Shown here: in pieces, positions 25,966 to 34,749 of the stretch
Numbering within the stretch: position 1 is the first letter of the stretch
Layout: every line of letters starts with the position of its first letter
Origin: Microbacterium sp. W4I4
GTDB lineage: Bacteria; Actinomycetota; Actinomycetes; Actinomycetales; Microbacteriaceae
DNA length: 64,000 bases
Assembly (NCBI RefSeq): GCF_030816235.1
Contig: NZ_JAUSXT010000001.1
Location: forward strand, 992,001-1,056,000
Direction: 5' to 3'
Made by a program: the position numbers and the translations under genes
Notes under the pieces: model-generated
The model's database searches: none
Told to the model about the DNA's origin: nothing
Seen by the model: the letters and a program-made list of their open reading frames with translations, nothing else

Positions 25966-28046
25966 CAGTCTACTTTCCTGATCGCGCTGACCCCGAGCAG
26001 ATCGCTCAGATCGGGTGCGAGCAGCGGAGCCAGGTACTCAACGAACTCCGGCGTGAGGTGGTTCACGTCACGGTAGACGAGCAGATTCCCGACGACCACG
26101 GGGCACGACCGGGAATCGCAGATGTAGTCAGACAAGTCCGCGTATCTGCCCCCCGCTGCTTCGACGGCCAACCGCTCCGCTGCCGCGAGCTTCGGATCCA
26201 GCGCGGTGGAGCGGTCTCCCGCACACCGGTCGAGCGCCGACGGATTCGCGGACACACAAGTCGGCGGCGGCGCGACGAATCGCGGAGTGTCGGCGATGAC
26301 CAGAACTTGACTTCCGGCATCGACAAGTCGTTTGACCGTGCGGCTCACGCCTTCCGACCACGCGCGTTCACGGGCGTCGCCGTCTGCGCTCGGCAGCGCA
26401 TAGCCTGAGTAGCTTGAGATGACGACGGTATCCGGCGCCTGTTGCACGAGGTGATCCAGCACTGCGGCCCGCCAGCGATCGCACGACGAGTACGGGACGT
26501 CCTTGTCGAGCACGGTAGTGTCCACCGCAGGACAGGAAGACTTGGTGTAGGTGTCGATCGCGGTGCCGCCTGTTTGCGCAGCGTAGGCGTCAAGGGCGGG
26601 GAACCACTGGGCGGAGTGGGAATCCCCGAAGAGCGCGATGGTTGCCGCGTCTGCCCCGAGGTCACCGTACCGGCAACTCTGCACCTCTTCCTGCAGTACA
26701 TCGTGATGGCAGCCGTCCGAATACATCGGAGGGAGATCATTCGCCACTTCGCCGAGCGTGGGAGTCATGTTCGAGGGAACAACCTCCGTCCCGCGCGGCG
26801 GATTCTCCGGTGCGGCGGGTGCCGCGATCGCGGGCCCGGAGACCACTGTGTCGCGCCCCTGCGCCCACGACGTGGTCCACACGAATGCGAGCGCGAGCAC
26901 GAGCGTCACCGTCAGCGTCCCGAACAGCGTCAGGCGCGGACGTCGCTCCGTCAACACGCGGGGAGATCGGAACGGCGACTCGACGAACCGGAACAGGAGC
27001 CAGGCGAGAGGCACGGCGAGCACGATCCCGAGCAGTACCCTGACCGAAAGACGTAAGGGGTTCTGCTCCCCGATGGCAGCCTGCGTCACTATGAGCAGGG
27101 GCCAGTGCACGAGGTAGAGCGAATACGAGATCAGTCCGACGAACTGCATCGGGCGGATCGACAGGAATGTTGACGGCCCGCCCTTGACCGCAGAACTGCC
27201 GAAGTAGATGACGGCGGCCGTTCCCACAGTCGGCAGTATCGCCGCCGTGCCGGGGAACACCGTGCTGTCATCGTAGAAGACCGCACACCCGAGGACGAGC
27301 GCCAGCCCCATCCAGCCCCCCGCGATCTCCACCGCGCGGGGCAGACGCTGTCCGCCCCTCAGAAGCAACGCACCGACAAGGCCGCCGATGATCAGCTCCC
27401 AGGCTCGTGTGGGAAGCAGAAAGAAAGCGGCAGGCTGGTTGATAGACGTGAGGGCGACCCCGAGAATGAGGCTGATGATGCCCAGGACCGCGATCGCGAC
27501 GACGACGCGTCGCCTGTTCCGCAGCATAAGCGTCAGCCCCATGAGGATGAGGGGCCAGAACAGATAAAACTGCTCCTCGACTCCCAGCGACCAGTAATGC
27601 TGGAAGGGCGATGGTGAATGGTCGGCCAGGTAGTCCGTGTTCTGGATGGCGAACCACACGTTCGGCACGTAGAGGATCGTGGCGAGTCCGTCCTTGAGGA
27701 CCCTTTCCAGGCCGAGCGGCGGGTACAGGATGACCGCAGCCAGCGCAGTCATCAGAGCCACAGTCAGCGATGCGGGCAAGATGCGCCGGATCCGGCGTGC
27801 GTAGAACTCGCCGAAATCGACTCTCCCGTTTCGCTCTATCGCCTCAAGCAGGTGGCTCGATATCAGGAAGCCCGAGATCACGAAGAAGACATCGACACCG
27901 ATGTATCCGCCGCCGACGAACGGCACGCCGGCATGGTAGAGCAGGACAAGCCCCACCGCGATGGCGCGGAGACCCTGGACGTCGGTGCGGAACCCCCGTT
28001 TCTTTGCAACGGGTGTCGCCGCCTCGGAAGTGGCCGTCGACCTCAC
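25881..28046 (-). CDS. OafA/YrhL-type acyltransferase with SGNH domain
   Basis: A 721-residue integral acyltransferase likely to O-acetylate an envelope glycan. Residues 20-395 are an acyltransferase-3 domain with about ten helices: RTDVQGLRAIAVGLVLLYHAG with its conserved His, SGFLIS, RRIRRILPA and HYWSLGVEEQFYLFWPL. From about 440 an extracytoplasmic SGNH hydrolase-like domain has GDSHS at 474-478 and a late DVNHLTPEF. The GTG start overlaps the 2-epimerase stop (GTGA). The last 28 or so residues run inside the dehydrogenase gene in another frame and look non-native. GC is lower than in the dehydrogenase. Confidence 0.9.
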   Translation of the reverse strand: MRSTATSEAATPVAKKRGFRTDVQGLRAIAVGLVLLYHAGVPFVGGGYIGVDVFFVISGFLISSHLLEAIERNGRVDFGEFYARRIRRILPASLTVALMTALAAVILYPPLGLERVLKDGLATILYVPNVWFAIQNTDYLADHSPSPFQHYWSLGVEEQFYLFWPLILMGLTLMLRNRRRVVVAIAVLGIISLILGVALTSINQPAAFFLLPTRAWELIIGGLVGALLLRGGQRLPRAVEIAGGWMGLALVLGCAVFYDDSTVFPGTAAILPTVGTAAVIYFGSSAVKGGPSTFLSIRPMQFVGLISYSLYLVHWPLLIVTQAAIGEQNPLRLSVRVLLGIVLAVPLAWLLFRFVESPFRSPRVLTERRPRLTLFGTLTVTLVLALAFVWTTSWAQGRDTVVSGPAIAAPAAPENPPRGTEVVPSNMTPTLGEVANDLPPMYSDGCHHDVLQEEVQSCRYGDLGADAATIALFGDSHSAQWFPALDAYAAQTGGTAIDTYTKSSCPAVDTTVLDKDVPYSSCDRWRAAVLDHLVQQAPDTVVISSYSGYALPSADGDARERAWSEGVSRTVKRLVDAGSQVLVIADTPRFVAPPPTCVSANPSALDRCAGDRSTALDPKLAAAERLAVEAAGGRYADLSDYICDSRSCPVVVGNLLVYRDVNHLTPEFVEYLAPLLAPDLSDLLGVSAIRKVDWCPCVLPSWPWVRSGFLLLSSSLRPVTM

Positions 28047-29122
28047 TTGCCTACGGCCGGCATTCGCGCCGAGAGCTCGGCGATCACTCGCGATGCTGCA
28101 TTGCCGTCGCCGTAGGGTGCTTCTTCTGTCGGGAGTGGAACGGGACGCGTCACTCCCGCAAGGATCTCTTCAGCGGTGTCGGCCAGGACGTTCCAGCCCA
28201 GCGTCACCGTCTCAACCCATTCGGTCTCTGAACGCACTGTCGTACAGGGCACGCGCAAGAGGAACGCCTCCTTCTGGAGGCCGCCGGAATCGGTCACGAC
28301 GCCAGCGCTAGAGAGCGCAGCCGCGATCAGCTGAGGATACGGAAGCGGCGCATGGGCGATCAGACTCCCCTGCGTGAGAGAAATGCCATGGGCGGCGGCC
28401 TTGGCGACGACGCGCGGATGGGCGAGAAGGACGACGGACTTGTCCAGACGAGACAGGCTGCCTACGACGGCCGCAAGCCTGGCGGGGTCGTCCGTATTCT
28501 CGGCACGATGAATGGTAGCCAGATAGTATCCCTGCGGCTCCAGTCCGAGTTCCTGAGCCAGCGCGGGTGCGCTGCTGCCCACCTCGTTCCGAACCTCGAA
28601 GAGCACGTCCGTCATCACGTCACCGACGAGGACCGTCCGCTCCGCCAGTCCTTCCGTGGCCAGGTGCCCTACCGCGACCTCCGTTGGGGCGAGCAGCAGA
28701 TCGGACGCATGATCGGTCAGAACTCGATTGTGTTCTTCCGGCATGCGTCTGTTGAAGCTGCGCAGACCGGCCTCGAGGTGCGCCACGGGAATGTGCATCT
28801 TGACCGCGCTGAGCGCGGCGGCGATCGTCGAATTGGTGTCACCGTAAACCAGGACCCAGTCCGGTCGATGCTCGTCGAAGACTGCGTCCAGAGCCGAGAG
28901 CATGGCTCCAGTCTGCGACCCGTGGGAGCCACTGCCCACGCCGAGATGAACGTCGGGAGCCGCGATACCGAGATCTTCGAAAAAGACATCTGAGAGCATC
29001 GGGTCATAGTGCTGACCGGTATGCACGATGACGTGGTCGACCCCAGCGGCGAGTGCGGCCTTATGAATCGGAGCGAGCTTGACGAACTGCGGGCGAGCAC
29101 CCACGACACTGACGATCTTCAC
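28043..29122 (-). CDS. wecB: UDP-N-acetylglucosamine 2-epimerase, non-hydrolysing (WecB/WbpI family)
   Basis: A 359-residue GT-B-fold epimerase interconverting a UDP-GlcNAc-type sugar and its C2 epimer. Motifs are GARPQFVKLAP, VHTGQHYDPMLSD, VLVYGDTNST, AHLEAGLRSF followed by PEEHNR, and the C-terminal VVTDSGGLQKEAFLLRVP. It could be WecB (making UDP-ManNAc) or, given the WbpB/E/D-like genes, WbpI acting on UDP-GlcNAc3NAcA; sequence alone does not decide. The start is GTG with a TAGACT box 8 bases upstream, so a promoter may lie inside the long gene row. Confidence 0.93.
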   Translation of the reverse strand: MKIVSVVGARPQFVKLAPIHKAALAAGVDHVIVHTGQHYDPMLSDVFFEDLGIAAPDVHLGVGSGSHGSQTGAMLSALDAVFDEHRPDWVLVYGDTNSTIAAALSAVKMHIPVAHLEAGLRSFNRRMPEEHNRVLTDHASDLLLAPTEVAVGHLATEGLAERTVLVGDVMTDVLFEVRNEVGSSAPALAQELGLEPQGYYLATIHRAENTDDPARLAAVVGSLSRLDKSVVLLAHPRVVAKAAAHGISLTQGSLIAHAPLPYPQLIAAALSSAGVVTDSGGLQKEAFLLRVPCTTVRSETEWVETVTLGWNVLADTAEEILAGVTRPVPLPTEEAPYGDGNAASRVIAELSARMPAVGK

Positions 29123-29130
29123 AGGAGTCG

Positions 29131-29136
29131 AGTCTA
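29131..29136 (-). promoter_or_regulatory. Candidate internal -10 box before the 2-epimerase gene
   Basis: TAGACT on the minus strand, 8 bases before the GTG at 29122, in the 54-base gap after the flippase gene. Confidence 0.35.
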
Positions 29137-29176
29137 CGCAACGTTCCTGGGACGCCCCCCCAGCGGGCTCCGCTGC

Positions 29177-30460
29177 CTAGCCGCTCCGAGCATCATGATG
29201 CGCGAGGACCACGCCGAGAACGATCTGAAAACCCAGCAGAACGGCGGTGAGGACACTGACCATGGTGACCGCGTGGAGGACATCGCCTCGAAGCAGCAGG
29301 AAGGTACCGACGGCACCGCCGAGATACAGCGTCGAGATCACCAGCGGGATCCACTGTCGCTCGGTCACCAGGTAGAAGGGCGCCATGGCCACAGCTAAGA
29401 ATGAGAGGTAAACCCATGGCACGAGCGCCTGTGCATATCCCGCCGACTCGGCATACTGCGCACCGAGGAACCACGGGATGAGCCACGGAGCGAGCAGGTA
29501 GATGAGGCCGAACGGGATGATGCCCACCGCCGCACAGCCCAGCGTCGCGCTGACCATGAAGCGGTACCTAGCGACCCGGTCAGTGCCAGCCAGCCGTTGC
29601 AGTACCAGCTGGGACATCGCATTTCCGAGCAAAAAGGACGGGATCTCGAGCAGCTTCCACGCCATGCCGAAGAGACCCAGTGCTGACACGGACACCAACC
29701 CGATGGTGAAATTAACTGCGCTGATCCTCAATGCATCGATCAGTGCCGTCGGCCCGTTCAACAGGGGCATTCGACGGTACAGATTCATGAGTCGGAGCGC
29801 TTGGGCCCAGTGGTCGCGCGGGGATCGCCTGACCTGGCGCGCGAGTACACGGATACCCCTGCGAAGCGGCAGCGACAACGAAGCGACCGCCGCCGACTGC
29901 CCGATGAGCCCTCCGCCGACAAGGCCGACTGCGCCTACCGCGGTGAGGCCAAGGCCGACCTGTCCCCCGGCGGTTCCAATCATCATCGTCACGCGTCCCC
30001 CGCTGATGCGGCCGTATCGCCCTCGCCTGTTGAACCAGAACGAGAAGATCGAAACGAGCGCGAGCAGGAAACCGCCGAGCGCAGCGAACGGAAGAAGCCA
30101 TCTGAGGTCGGCTGCTCCGGTCGCCTCCGCGATTCCTGGTGCGATCACCAGGAGGATCAGTGCAGCGATGACGCTGATGATCAGCGCGATCGCGCAAGAG
30201 AGCAGTCCCAGCAGCCTGGCGTCGGAGTCCTTCTCGGGCAGCACGATGGCAACGTCGTACCGGAGCGCGACGACGACTGCCAGGACTCCCGCGACGGACG
30301 AGTATATCGTGAACGCCCCGAACTGCTCGGCCGTGAAGAGTCGCGCCAGGATGGGCATGGCCATAAGCATCGCGAGCTGCCCGATGGCGGTGCCGCTGAT
30401 CAGCGTCACCGCATTGCGGACGACCTCAGCGCGCGCGAGATTCGTGATGATCCGTCGCAT
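29177..30460 (-). CDS. Wzx-type polysaccharide flippase
   Basis: A 427-residue polytopic protein of the MOP superfamily with about twelve helices. The N-terminal segment VRNAVTLISGTAIGQLAMLMAMPILARLFT is typical of oligosaccharide flippases, as is the segment following helix 2. It would flip an undecaprenyl-linked repeat unit, which fits the two O-antigen-ligase-like proteins as polymerase and ligase. It follows the WbpB-like gene after 9 bases in the same direction. GC is lower than in the WbpB-like gene. Confidence 0.85.
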   Translation of the reverse strand: MRRIITNLARAEVVRNAVTLISGTAIGQLAMLMAMPILARLFTAEQFGAFTIYSSVAGVLAVVVALRYDVAIVLPEKDSDARLLGLLSCAIALIISVIAALILLVIAPGIAEATGAADLRWLLPFAALGGFLLALVSIFSFWFNRRGRYGRISGGRVTMMIGTAGGQVGLGLTAVGAVGLVGGGLIGQSAAVASLSLPLRRGIRVLARQVRRSPRDHWAQALRLMNLYRRMPLLNGPTALIDALRISAVNFTIGLVSVSALGLFGMAWKLLEIPSFLLGNAMSQLVLQRLAGTDRVARYRFMVSATLGCAAVGIIPFGLIYLLAPWLIPWFLGAQYAESAGYAQALVPWVYLSFLAVAMAPFYLVTERQWIPLVISTLYLGGAVGTFLLLRGDVLHAVTMVSVLTAVLLGFQIVLGVVLAHHDARSG

Positions 30461-30469
30461 CGCGCCCGT

Positions 30470-31459
30470 TCACCACGCGATCGTCTGACCGGTACGCGCC
30501 GACTCGAGCGCCGCCTCGACGACCACCAGCGTGCGCTGGCCCTGTTCCATGGTGACGACGTCGGTCGGCTTGCCGAGGACGGCGTCGCGGAAGGCTTCGT
30601 GTTCGACACGGAGGGGTTCGCGTTTCGCGAACGCGTACCGGGTGACGTCGCCCTCGGACACGCCGCGGAACGAGGACACGGATTCCCATTCCAACGGGAT
30701 GGTGCCGTTGGCGTAGAAGGTGAGATCGCCCGTGGACGTGTCCGCCACGAAGGCGCCCTTCTCGCCCGTGACGACCGTGAGACGCTCCTTCATCGGAGAG
30801 AGCCAGTTGACGATGTTGTTCACGATCACCCCGGACTTGGTGCGCCCGGTGATGGTGATCATGTCCTCGAACTCACGCCCGGACTTGAACGCCGTCTGCG
30901 CGAACACGACGTCGTAATCGGACTGCACCACCCACGCGGTCAGATCCACATCATGCGAGGCGAGATCCTTCGCGACACCGACATCCGCGATCCGCGACGG
31001 GAACGGGCCCTGCCTGCGGGTGACGACCTGATACACCGCACCCAGATCTCCCGCCTCGATCCGCCGCCGCAGCTCCTGCAACGCCGGGTTGAAACGCTCG
31101 ATGTGCCCGACAGCACCCACCAGCCCCGCATCCCGGAACGCGTCGACCATCCGCTCGCCGGCTTCCAGGGTGTGCGCGATCGGCTTCTCGACCAGGGTGT
31201 GCACCCCGGCGGCTGCGAGCTTGAGCGCCGCGTCCTCATGGAACCGGGTCGGGACCGCGACGACAGCGATGTCGATGCCGGCGGCGATCAGCGCCTCGAT
31301 GTCCGGCAGGACCTGCAGGTTCCCGGCGACCCCGTGCGGGTCCCCACCGGGGTCGGCGATCGCGACGAGTTCCACCCCGTCGAGTTCGCGCAGCACCCTG
31401 GCATGATGGCGACCCATCATGCCCACACCCAGCAGACCCGCCCGCAACACGTCGGCCAT
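30470..31459 (-). CDS. Gfo/Idh/MocA oxidoreductase, WbpB/WlbA-like UDP-sugar 3-dehydrogenase
   Basis: A 329-residue NAD-binding protein with the Rossmann motif GLLGVGMMGRHHARVL and the family motif VEKPIAHT with catalytic Lys. HIERFNPALQELRR and ASHDVDLTAW agree with WlbA/WbpB proteins, which oxidise C3 of UDP-GlcNAcA before transamination. The ATG overlaps the aminotransferase stop by one base (TGATG). Order and partners (WbpE-, WbpD-like) support the 3-keto role, which is inferred. Confidence 0.88.
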   Translation of the reverse strand: MADVLRAGLLGVGMMGRHHARVLRELDGVELVAIADPGGDPHGVAGNLQVLPDIEALIAAGIDIAVVAVPTRFHEDAALKLAAAGVHTLVEKPIAHTLEAGERMVDAFRDAGLVGAVGHIERFNPALQELRRRIEAGDLGAVYQVVTRRQGPFPSRIADVGVAKDLASHDVDLTAWVVQSDYDVVFAQTAFKSGREFEDMITITGRTKSGVIVNNIVNWLSPMKERLTVVTGEKGAFVADTSTGDLTFYANGTIPLEWESVSSFRGVSEGDVTRYAFAKREPLRVEHEAFRDAVLGKPTDVVTMEQGQRTLVVVEAALESARTGQTIAW

Positions 31460-32556
31460 CAGGCGCCCGCCCCGGCCACCGCGTTCACTGCGGTCACGAT
31501 CCGCTCCAGATCATCCTGCGACAGCGACGGGTGCACCGGCAGGGACACCACCTCACCGGCCGCACGCTCCGTCTCCGGCAACTCCAGACCCGGCGCGAAC
31601 GGCGCCAGCGACGGCAGCCGGTGGTTCGGGATCGGGTAATACACGCCCGCGCCGACCTGATGCTCGTCCTTGAGCGCCCGCACGAACCCGTCCCGGTCCT
31701 CCGTGATACGCACCGTGTACTGGTGATACACGTGCACCGCACCCTCCGCGACCGGCGGCACGACCACACCGCGCAGGTTCGCATCCAGGAACGCCGCATT
31801 CGCCTGGCGTGTCTTCGTCCACGCGTCGACCTTCGTGAGCTGGACGCGGCCGATCGCGGCGTGAATGTCGGTCATCCGGGCGTTGAACCCGATCACCTCG
31901 TTCTCGTACTGCCGCTCCATACCCTGATTGCGCAGCAACTTCACCCGACGGGCGATCTCCGCCGTCGCCGTGGTCACCATGCCACCCTCACCACTGGTCA
32001 TGTTCTTCGTCGGATACAGGCTGAACATCGCGAACTCACCGAACGAACCCACCGGACGCCCATCCAACGACGCCCCATGCGCCTGCGCCGCATCCTCATA
32101 CAACGCCACACCACGCTCCGCGGCCAGCGCCGAAAGCTCCCGCATCCGCGCCGGGTGCCCATACAAGTGCACCGGCAGGATGCCCTTCGTCCGCGGCGTG
32201 ATCGCCGCAGCGACCGCCGCAGGATCCAACGAGAACGTCTCGGGCTCGATATCCACGAACACCGGCGTCGCACCCGTCAACGCCACCGAATTCCCCGTCG
32301 CCGCGAACGTGAACGACGGCACGATGACCTCATCACCCGCACCCACACCCACCGCAAGCAGACCCAGATGCAGACCCGCAGTCCCGGAATTCACAGCCAC
32401 CGCAGGACGACCGGGCACGAAATGCTCGGCGAACTCCTCCTCGAACGCCGCCACCTCCGGCCCCTGCGCCACCATGCCGCTACGCATCACACGATCAACC
32501 GCCGCACGCTCCTCATCACCGATGATCGGCTTCGCCGGGGGAATGAACTCGCTCAC
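31459..32556 (-). CDS. DegT/DnrJ/EryC1 aminotransferase, WbpE-like
   Basis: A 365-residue PLP sugar aminotransferase. SGTAGLHLGL binds cofactor phosphate, EDAAQAHGA carries the cofactor-contacting Asp155, and Lys184 in YPTKNMTSGEGG forms the Schiff base. The late segment VYHQYTVRI is typical. It would aminate the 3-keto sugar made by the WbpB-like enzyme. The GTG at 32556 is supported by AAGGAGG 5 bases upstream and by a GTGA overlap with the acetyltransferase gene. Confidence 0.92.
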   Translation of the reverse strand: MSEFIPPAKPIIGDEERAAVDRVMRSGMVAQGPEVAAFEEEFAEHFVPGRPAVAVNSGTAGLHLGLLAVGVGAGDEVIVPSFTFAATGNSVALTGATPVFVDIEPETFSLDPAAVAAAITPRTKGILPVHLYGHPARMRELSALAAERGVALYEDAAQAHGASLDGRPVGSFGEFAMFSLYPTKNMTSGEGGMVTTATAEIARRVKLLRNQGMERQYENEVIGFNARMTDIHAAIGRVQLTKVDAWTKTRQANAAFLDANLRGVVVPPVAEGAVHVYHQYTVRITEDRDGFVRALKDEHQVGAGVYYPIPNHRLPSLAPFAPGLELPETERAAGEVVSLPVHPSLSQDDLERIVTAVNAVAGAGA

Positions 32557-33164
32557 GCGGCCTCCTTGGTCAGGGTTCCATTGGTTTCGAAGTAGCGACT
32601 GCCCGTTAAAGGGCAGACCCAGACGTCGGCATGGTCGCCGGCGACCAAGGGCACACCTGACTCGCCCACCCAGCCGATCCGCTTCGCGGGCACGCCTGCC
32701 ATGAGTGCATATGCGGGAACATCCTTCACGACGACCGCGCCCGCGGCGACGGTGGCCCACGCGCCGATGGTCACGGGAGCGACACACGTGGCGCGCGCGC
32801 CGATCGCCGCACCCGTCTCGATGGTCACCCCGACAGGCTCCCAGTCATGGGCGCTCTTGAGCGTGCCGTCAGCATTGATCGCGCGAGGGTACGTGTCGTT
32901 GGTCAGGACGACGGCGGGGCCGATAAACACGCCATCGGCGAGCTTCGCAGGCTCGTAGACGAGCGCGTAGTTCTGCACCTTGCAGTTGTCGCCCATCTCG
33001 ACGCCGGTGCCGATGTACGCACCACGGCCGACGATGCAGTTCTCCCCCATGCGGACGCCTTCGCGCACCTGAGCCAGGTGCCAGATCGAGGAACCGTCTC
33101 CGATGGAAGCGTCGGGCGAGACATCAGCGGAGCCGACGATCCGCACGCGTTCAGAATGACTCAC
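32553..33164 (-). CDS. Left-handed beta-helix N-acetyltransferase, WbpD-like
   Basis: A 203-residue acetyl-CoA-dependent transferase built of hexapeptide repeats (ADVSPDASIGDGSSIWHLAQV, then MGENCIVGRGAYIGTGVEMGDNC, and IGARATCVAPVTIGAWATVAAGAVV). The pattern NYALVYEPAKLADGVFIGP followed by LTNDTYPR matches WbpD-type enzymes that acetylate the 3-amino group of UDP-GlcNAc3NA. The final CPLTGSRYF looks like the substrate-end extension seen in relatives. Both ends overlap neighbours by 4 bp, so the GT4, WbpD, WbpE and WbpB genes are tightly coupled. Confidence 0.9.
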   Translation of the reverse strand: MSHSERVRIVGSADVSPDASIGDGSSIWHLAQVREGVRMGENCIVGRGAYIGTGVEMGDNCKVQNYALVYEPAKLADGVFIGPAVVLTNDTYPRAINADGTLKSAHDWEPVGVTIETGAAIGARATCVAPVTIGAWATVAAGAVVVKDVPAYALMAGVPAKRIGWVGESGVPLVAGDHADVWVCPLTGSRYFETNGTLTKEAA

Positions 33165-34363
33165 TTTTCGAGTCTACTCGGCGCAGACATGGTCTCCTGA
33201 AGCACGTTGAGGGTGGCATCGGCTGCGCGCTCGCCCGCAGCGACCAGTGAGACGTTGTCGGCCGCCCATCGACCGCGCGTCATCCTCAGTTGCTCGGTCA
33301 AGCCACTCCTGCGTTGATCCAGCAGTTCGCGCATTGCGTCCGCGATCGCCGTTGCGGTGAAGTCGACGCCGAGGCCCAGGCGGTTCTCCCGGACGAGCGC
33401 GCCACCGGTCGAGGCGCCAGCGAACAGCACAGGAGTGCCACAGGCTGCAGCCGCGTACGTCTTGGTCGGTCGCGCGAAGTCGTAACCGATTCCGGGCACG
33501 ATGGAGACGAGAGCCCCGACCGCTCCCCGGATCCACCGTGCTGATTCGGCGGGACTCACCACGCCACCGAAGACGATACGTCCCGGTACGAGTTCCTCAG
33601 CTAGCTGTTTTGTGCGTTCCAGCAGCGCTCCTTGTCCGTAGAAGCGAATACCGACGGTCGGCTCGTCGTCCGCGATTAGCGCGAGCGCTTCGACGAAGCG
33701 CTCGGGCCGCTGCCACTCGGAAAGCGTTCCGGTATAGACGAAGTAATCCTCGGTGGACGCCCCGTCGACATCCGGACGGAACACCTCCGTATCGATTCCA
33801 TTACCGATGGTGGAGATACGATCCGACGCGGCATCCAGGAGTTCCAATCGCTGGGTCACTTCGTCTGAGACGGACAGTATCCGCGCCGCTCTACGAAGGA
33901 CCGACCGCTCCAGCCAGCGCATGACCGCGACGACCGGTTTGGGAGCACCCATGGAGATCACCCCATCCGTCCAGACATCAGCCGCGTAGTACACGAAAGG
34001 ACGCCGTTTGAGTGCACACACGGCGGCTACCACCATCCCGGTCGTGGGAGGCGACTCGGCGATGGCCAGATCGAACCGGCGCCGTAACAGGCGGAAGAAG
34101 AGAGGCACATCAAAACTCATGTACTGGATGTACCCGCGCACATTTCCGCCGGGATCACGAAGCACGCGCGCCCGAGAGATCGAAATCGCCGACGGATCCG
34201 GGGTCTGCGGCGCGTGCGCTGGCGGAATGGAGGTGACGACCTCGACATCAGCAGTGCTGGAGAGCGCGAGCGACAACGACCGGAGTCGGAACGCGGCGGC
34301 GCTCACCTCCGGCGAGAAGAGTCGGCTCGCAAGAACCACATGAGGTCTCGCGACCTTCTTCAT
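33161..34363 (-). CDS. GT4-family glycosyltransferase
   Basis: A 400-residue GT-B glycosyltransferase with no membrane helix. The N-terminal domain shows SRLFSPEVSAAAFRLRSLS, and the hinge carries IGNGIDTEVFRPD. The C-terminal domain has VYTGTLSEWQRPERFVEAL and a nucleotide-sugar loop RPTKTYAAAACGTPVLFAG. It probably adds a sugar to the lipid-linked repeat unit made with the di-acetamido uronic acid. Donor and acceptor are not deducible. GC is lower than in the following WbpD-like gene, with which it overlaps as ATGA. Confidence 0.88.
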   Translation of the reverse strand: MKKVARPHVVLASRLFSPEVSAAAFRLRSLSLALSSTADVEVVTSIPPAHAPQTPDPSAISISRARVLRDPGGNVRGYIQYMSFDVPLFFRLLRRRFDLAIAESPPTTGMVVAAVCALKRRPFVYYAADVWTDGVISMGAPKPVVAVMRWLERSVLRRAARILSVSDEVTQRLELLDAASDRISTIGNGIDTEVFRPDVDGASTEDYFVYTGTLSEWQRPERFVEALALIADDEPTVGIRFYGQGALLERTKQLAEELVPGRIVFGGVVSPAESARWIRGAVGALVSIVPGIGYDFARPTKTYAAAACGTPVLFAGASTGGALVRENRLGLGVDFTATAIADAMRELLDQRRSGLTEQLRMTRGRWAADNVSLVAAGERAADATLNVLQETMSAPSRLEK

Positions 34364-34749
34364 TCGTCCTCCTTCAGTTCATCGACCCGTGAGGCGTCTC
34401 GTTCCTCGAGTGCTCTGATGCGCTCCTCATGGAACGCACTCTGTTCCGCCAGAGTTCTCATCCGCTCCTCAGTACGCGTGAGTTCGGCGCCGTACTGCAG
34501 GCTCACCAGGAACAGAAGCGCGATGGCTACGAAGAAGACGAGATTGAGAGGAATTGCGATCCCCAGAACCGAGGCGGCCCAGATCAGAGTCTGCGGGAAC
34601 ACGGCGATGACTAGAGCCAGCACACCGCCGATGAGCCACCAGATCGCGTGGCGCTCTCGAAGTGTGGACCTTCGCATCAGCTCCACGATCGCGACGAACG
34701 CAAGAACTGCCGCGACGATGCCGATGACATACGGACCCAGGGGCATCAT
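34360..34749 (-). CDS. DUF2304 family membrane protein
   Basis: A 129-residue protein with three helices (about 5-25, 35-55, 65-85) and a charged coiled C-terminal tail. The segment RRSTLRERHAIWWLIGGVLAL matches DUF2304. Members are regularly paired with dolichyl-phosphate-mannose-synthase-like GT2 enzymes, as here, and may be a membrane partner or flippase for polyprenyl-phosphate sugars; that is inference. The ATG at 34749 is set by the ATGA overlap with the GT2 gene; a longer frame upstream is a shadow. Confidence 0.82.
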   Translation of the reverse strand: MMPLGPYVIGIVAAVLAFVAIVELMRRSTLRERHAIWWLIGGVLALVIAVFPQTLIWAASVLGIAIPLNLVFFVAIALLFLVSLQYGAELTRTEERMRTLAEQSAFHEERIRALEERDASRVDELKEDE

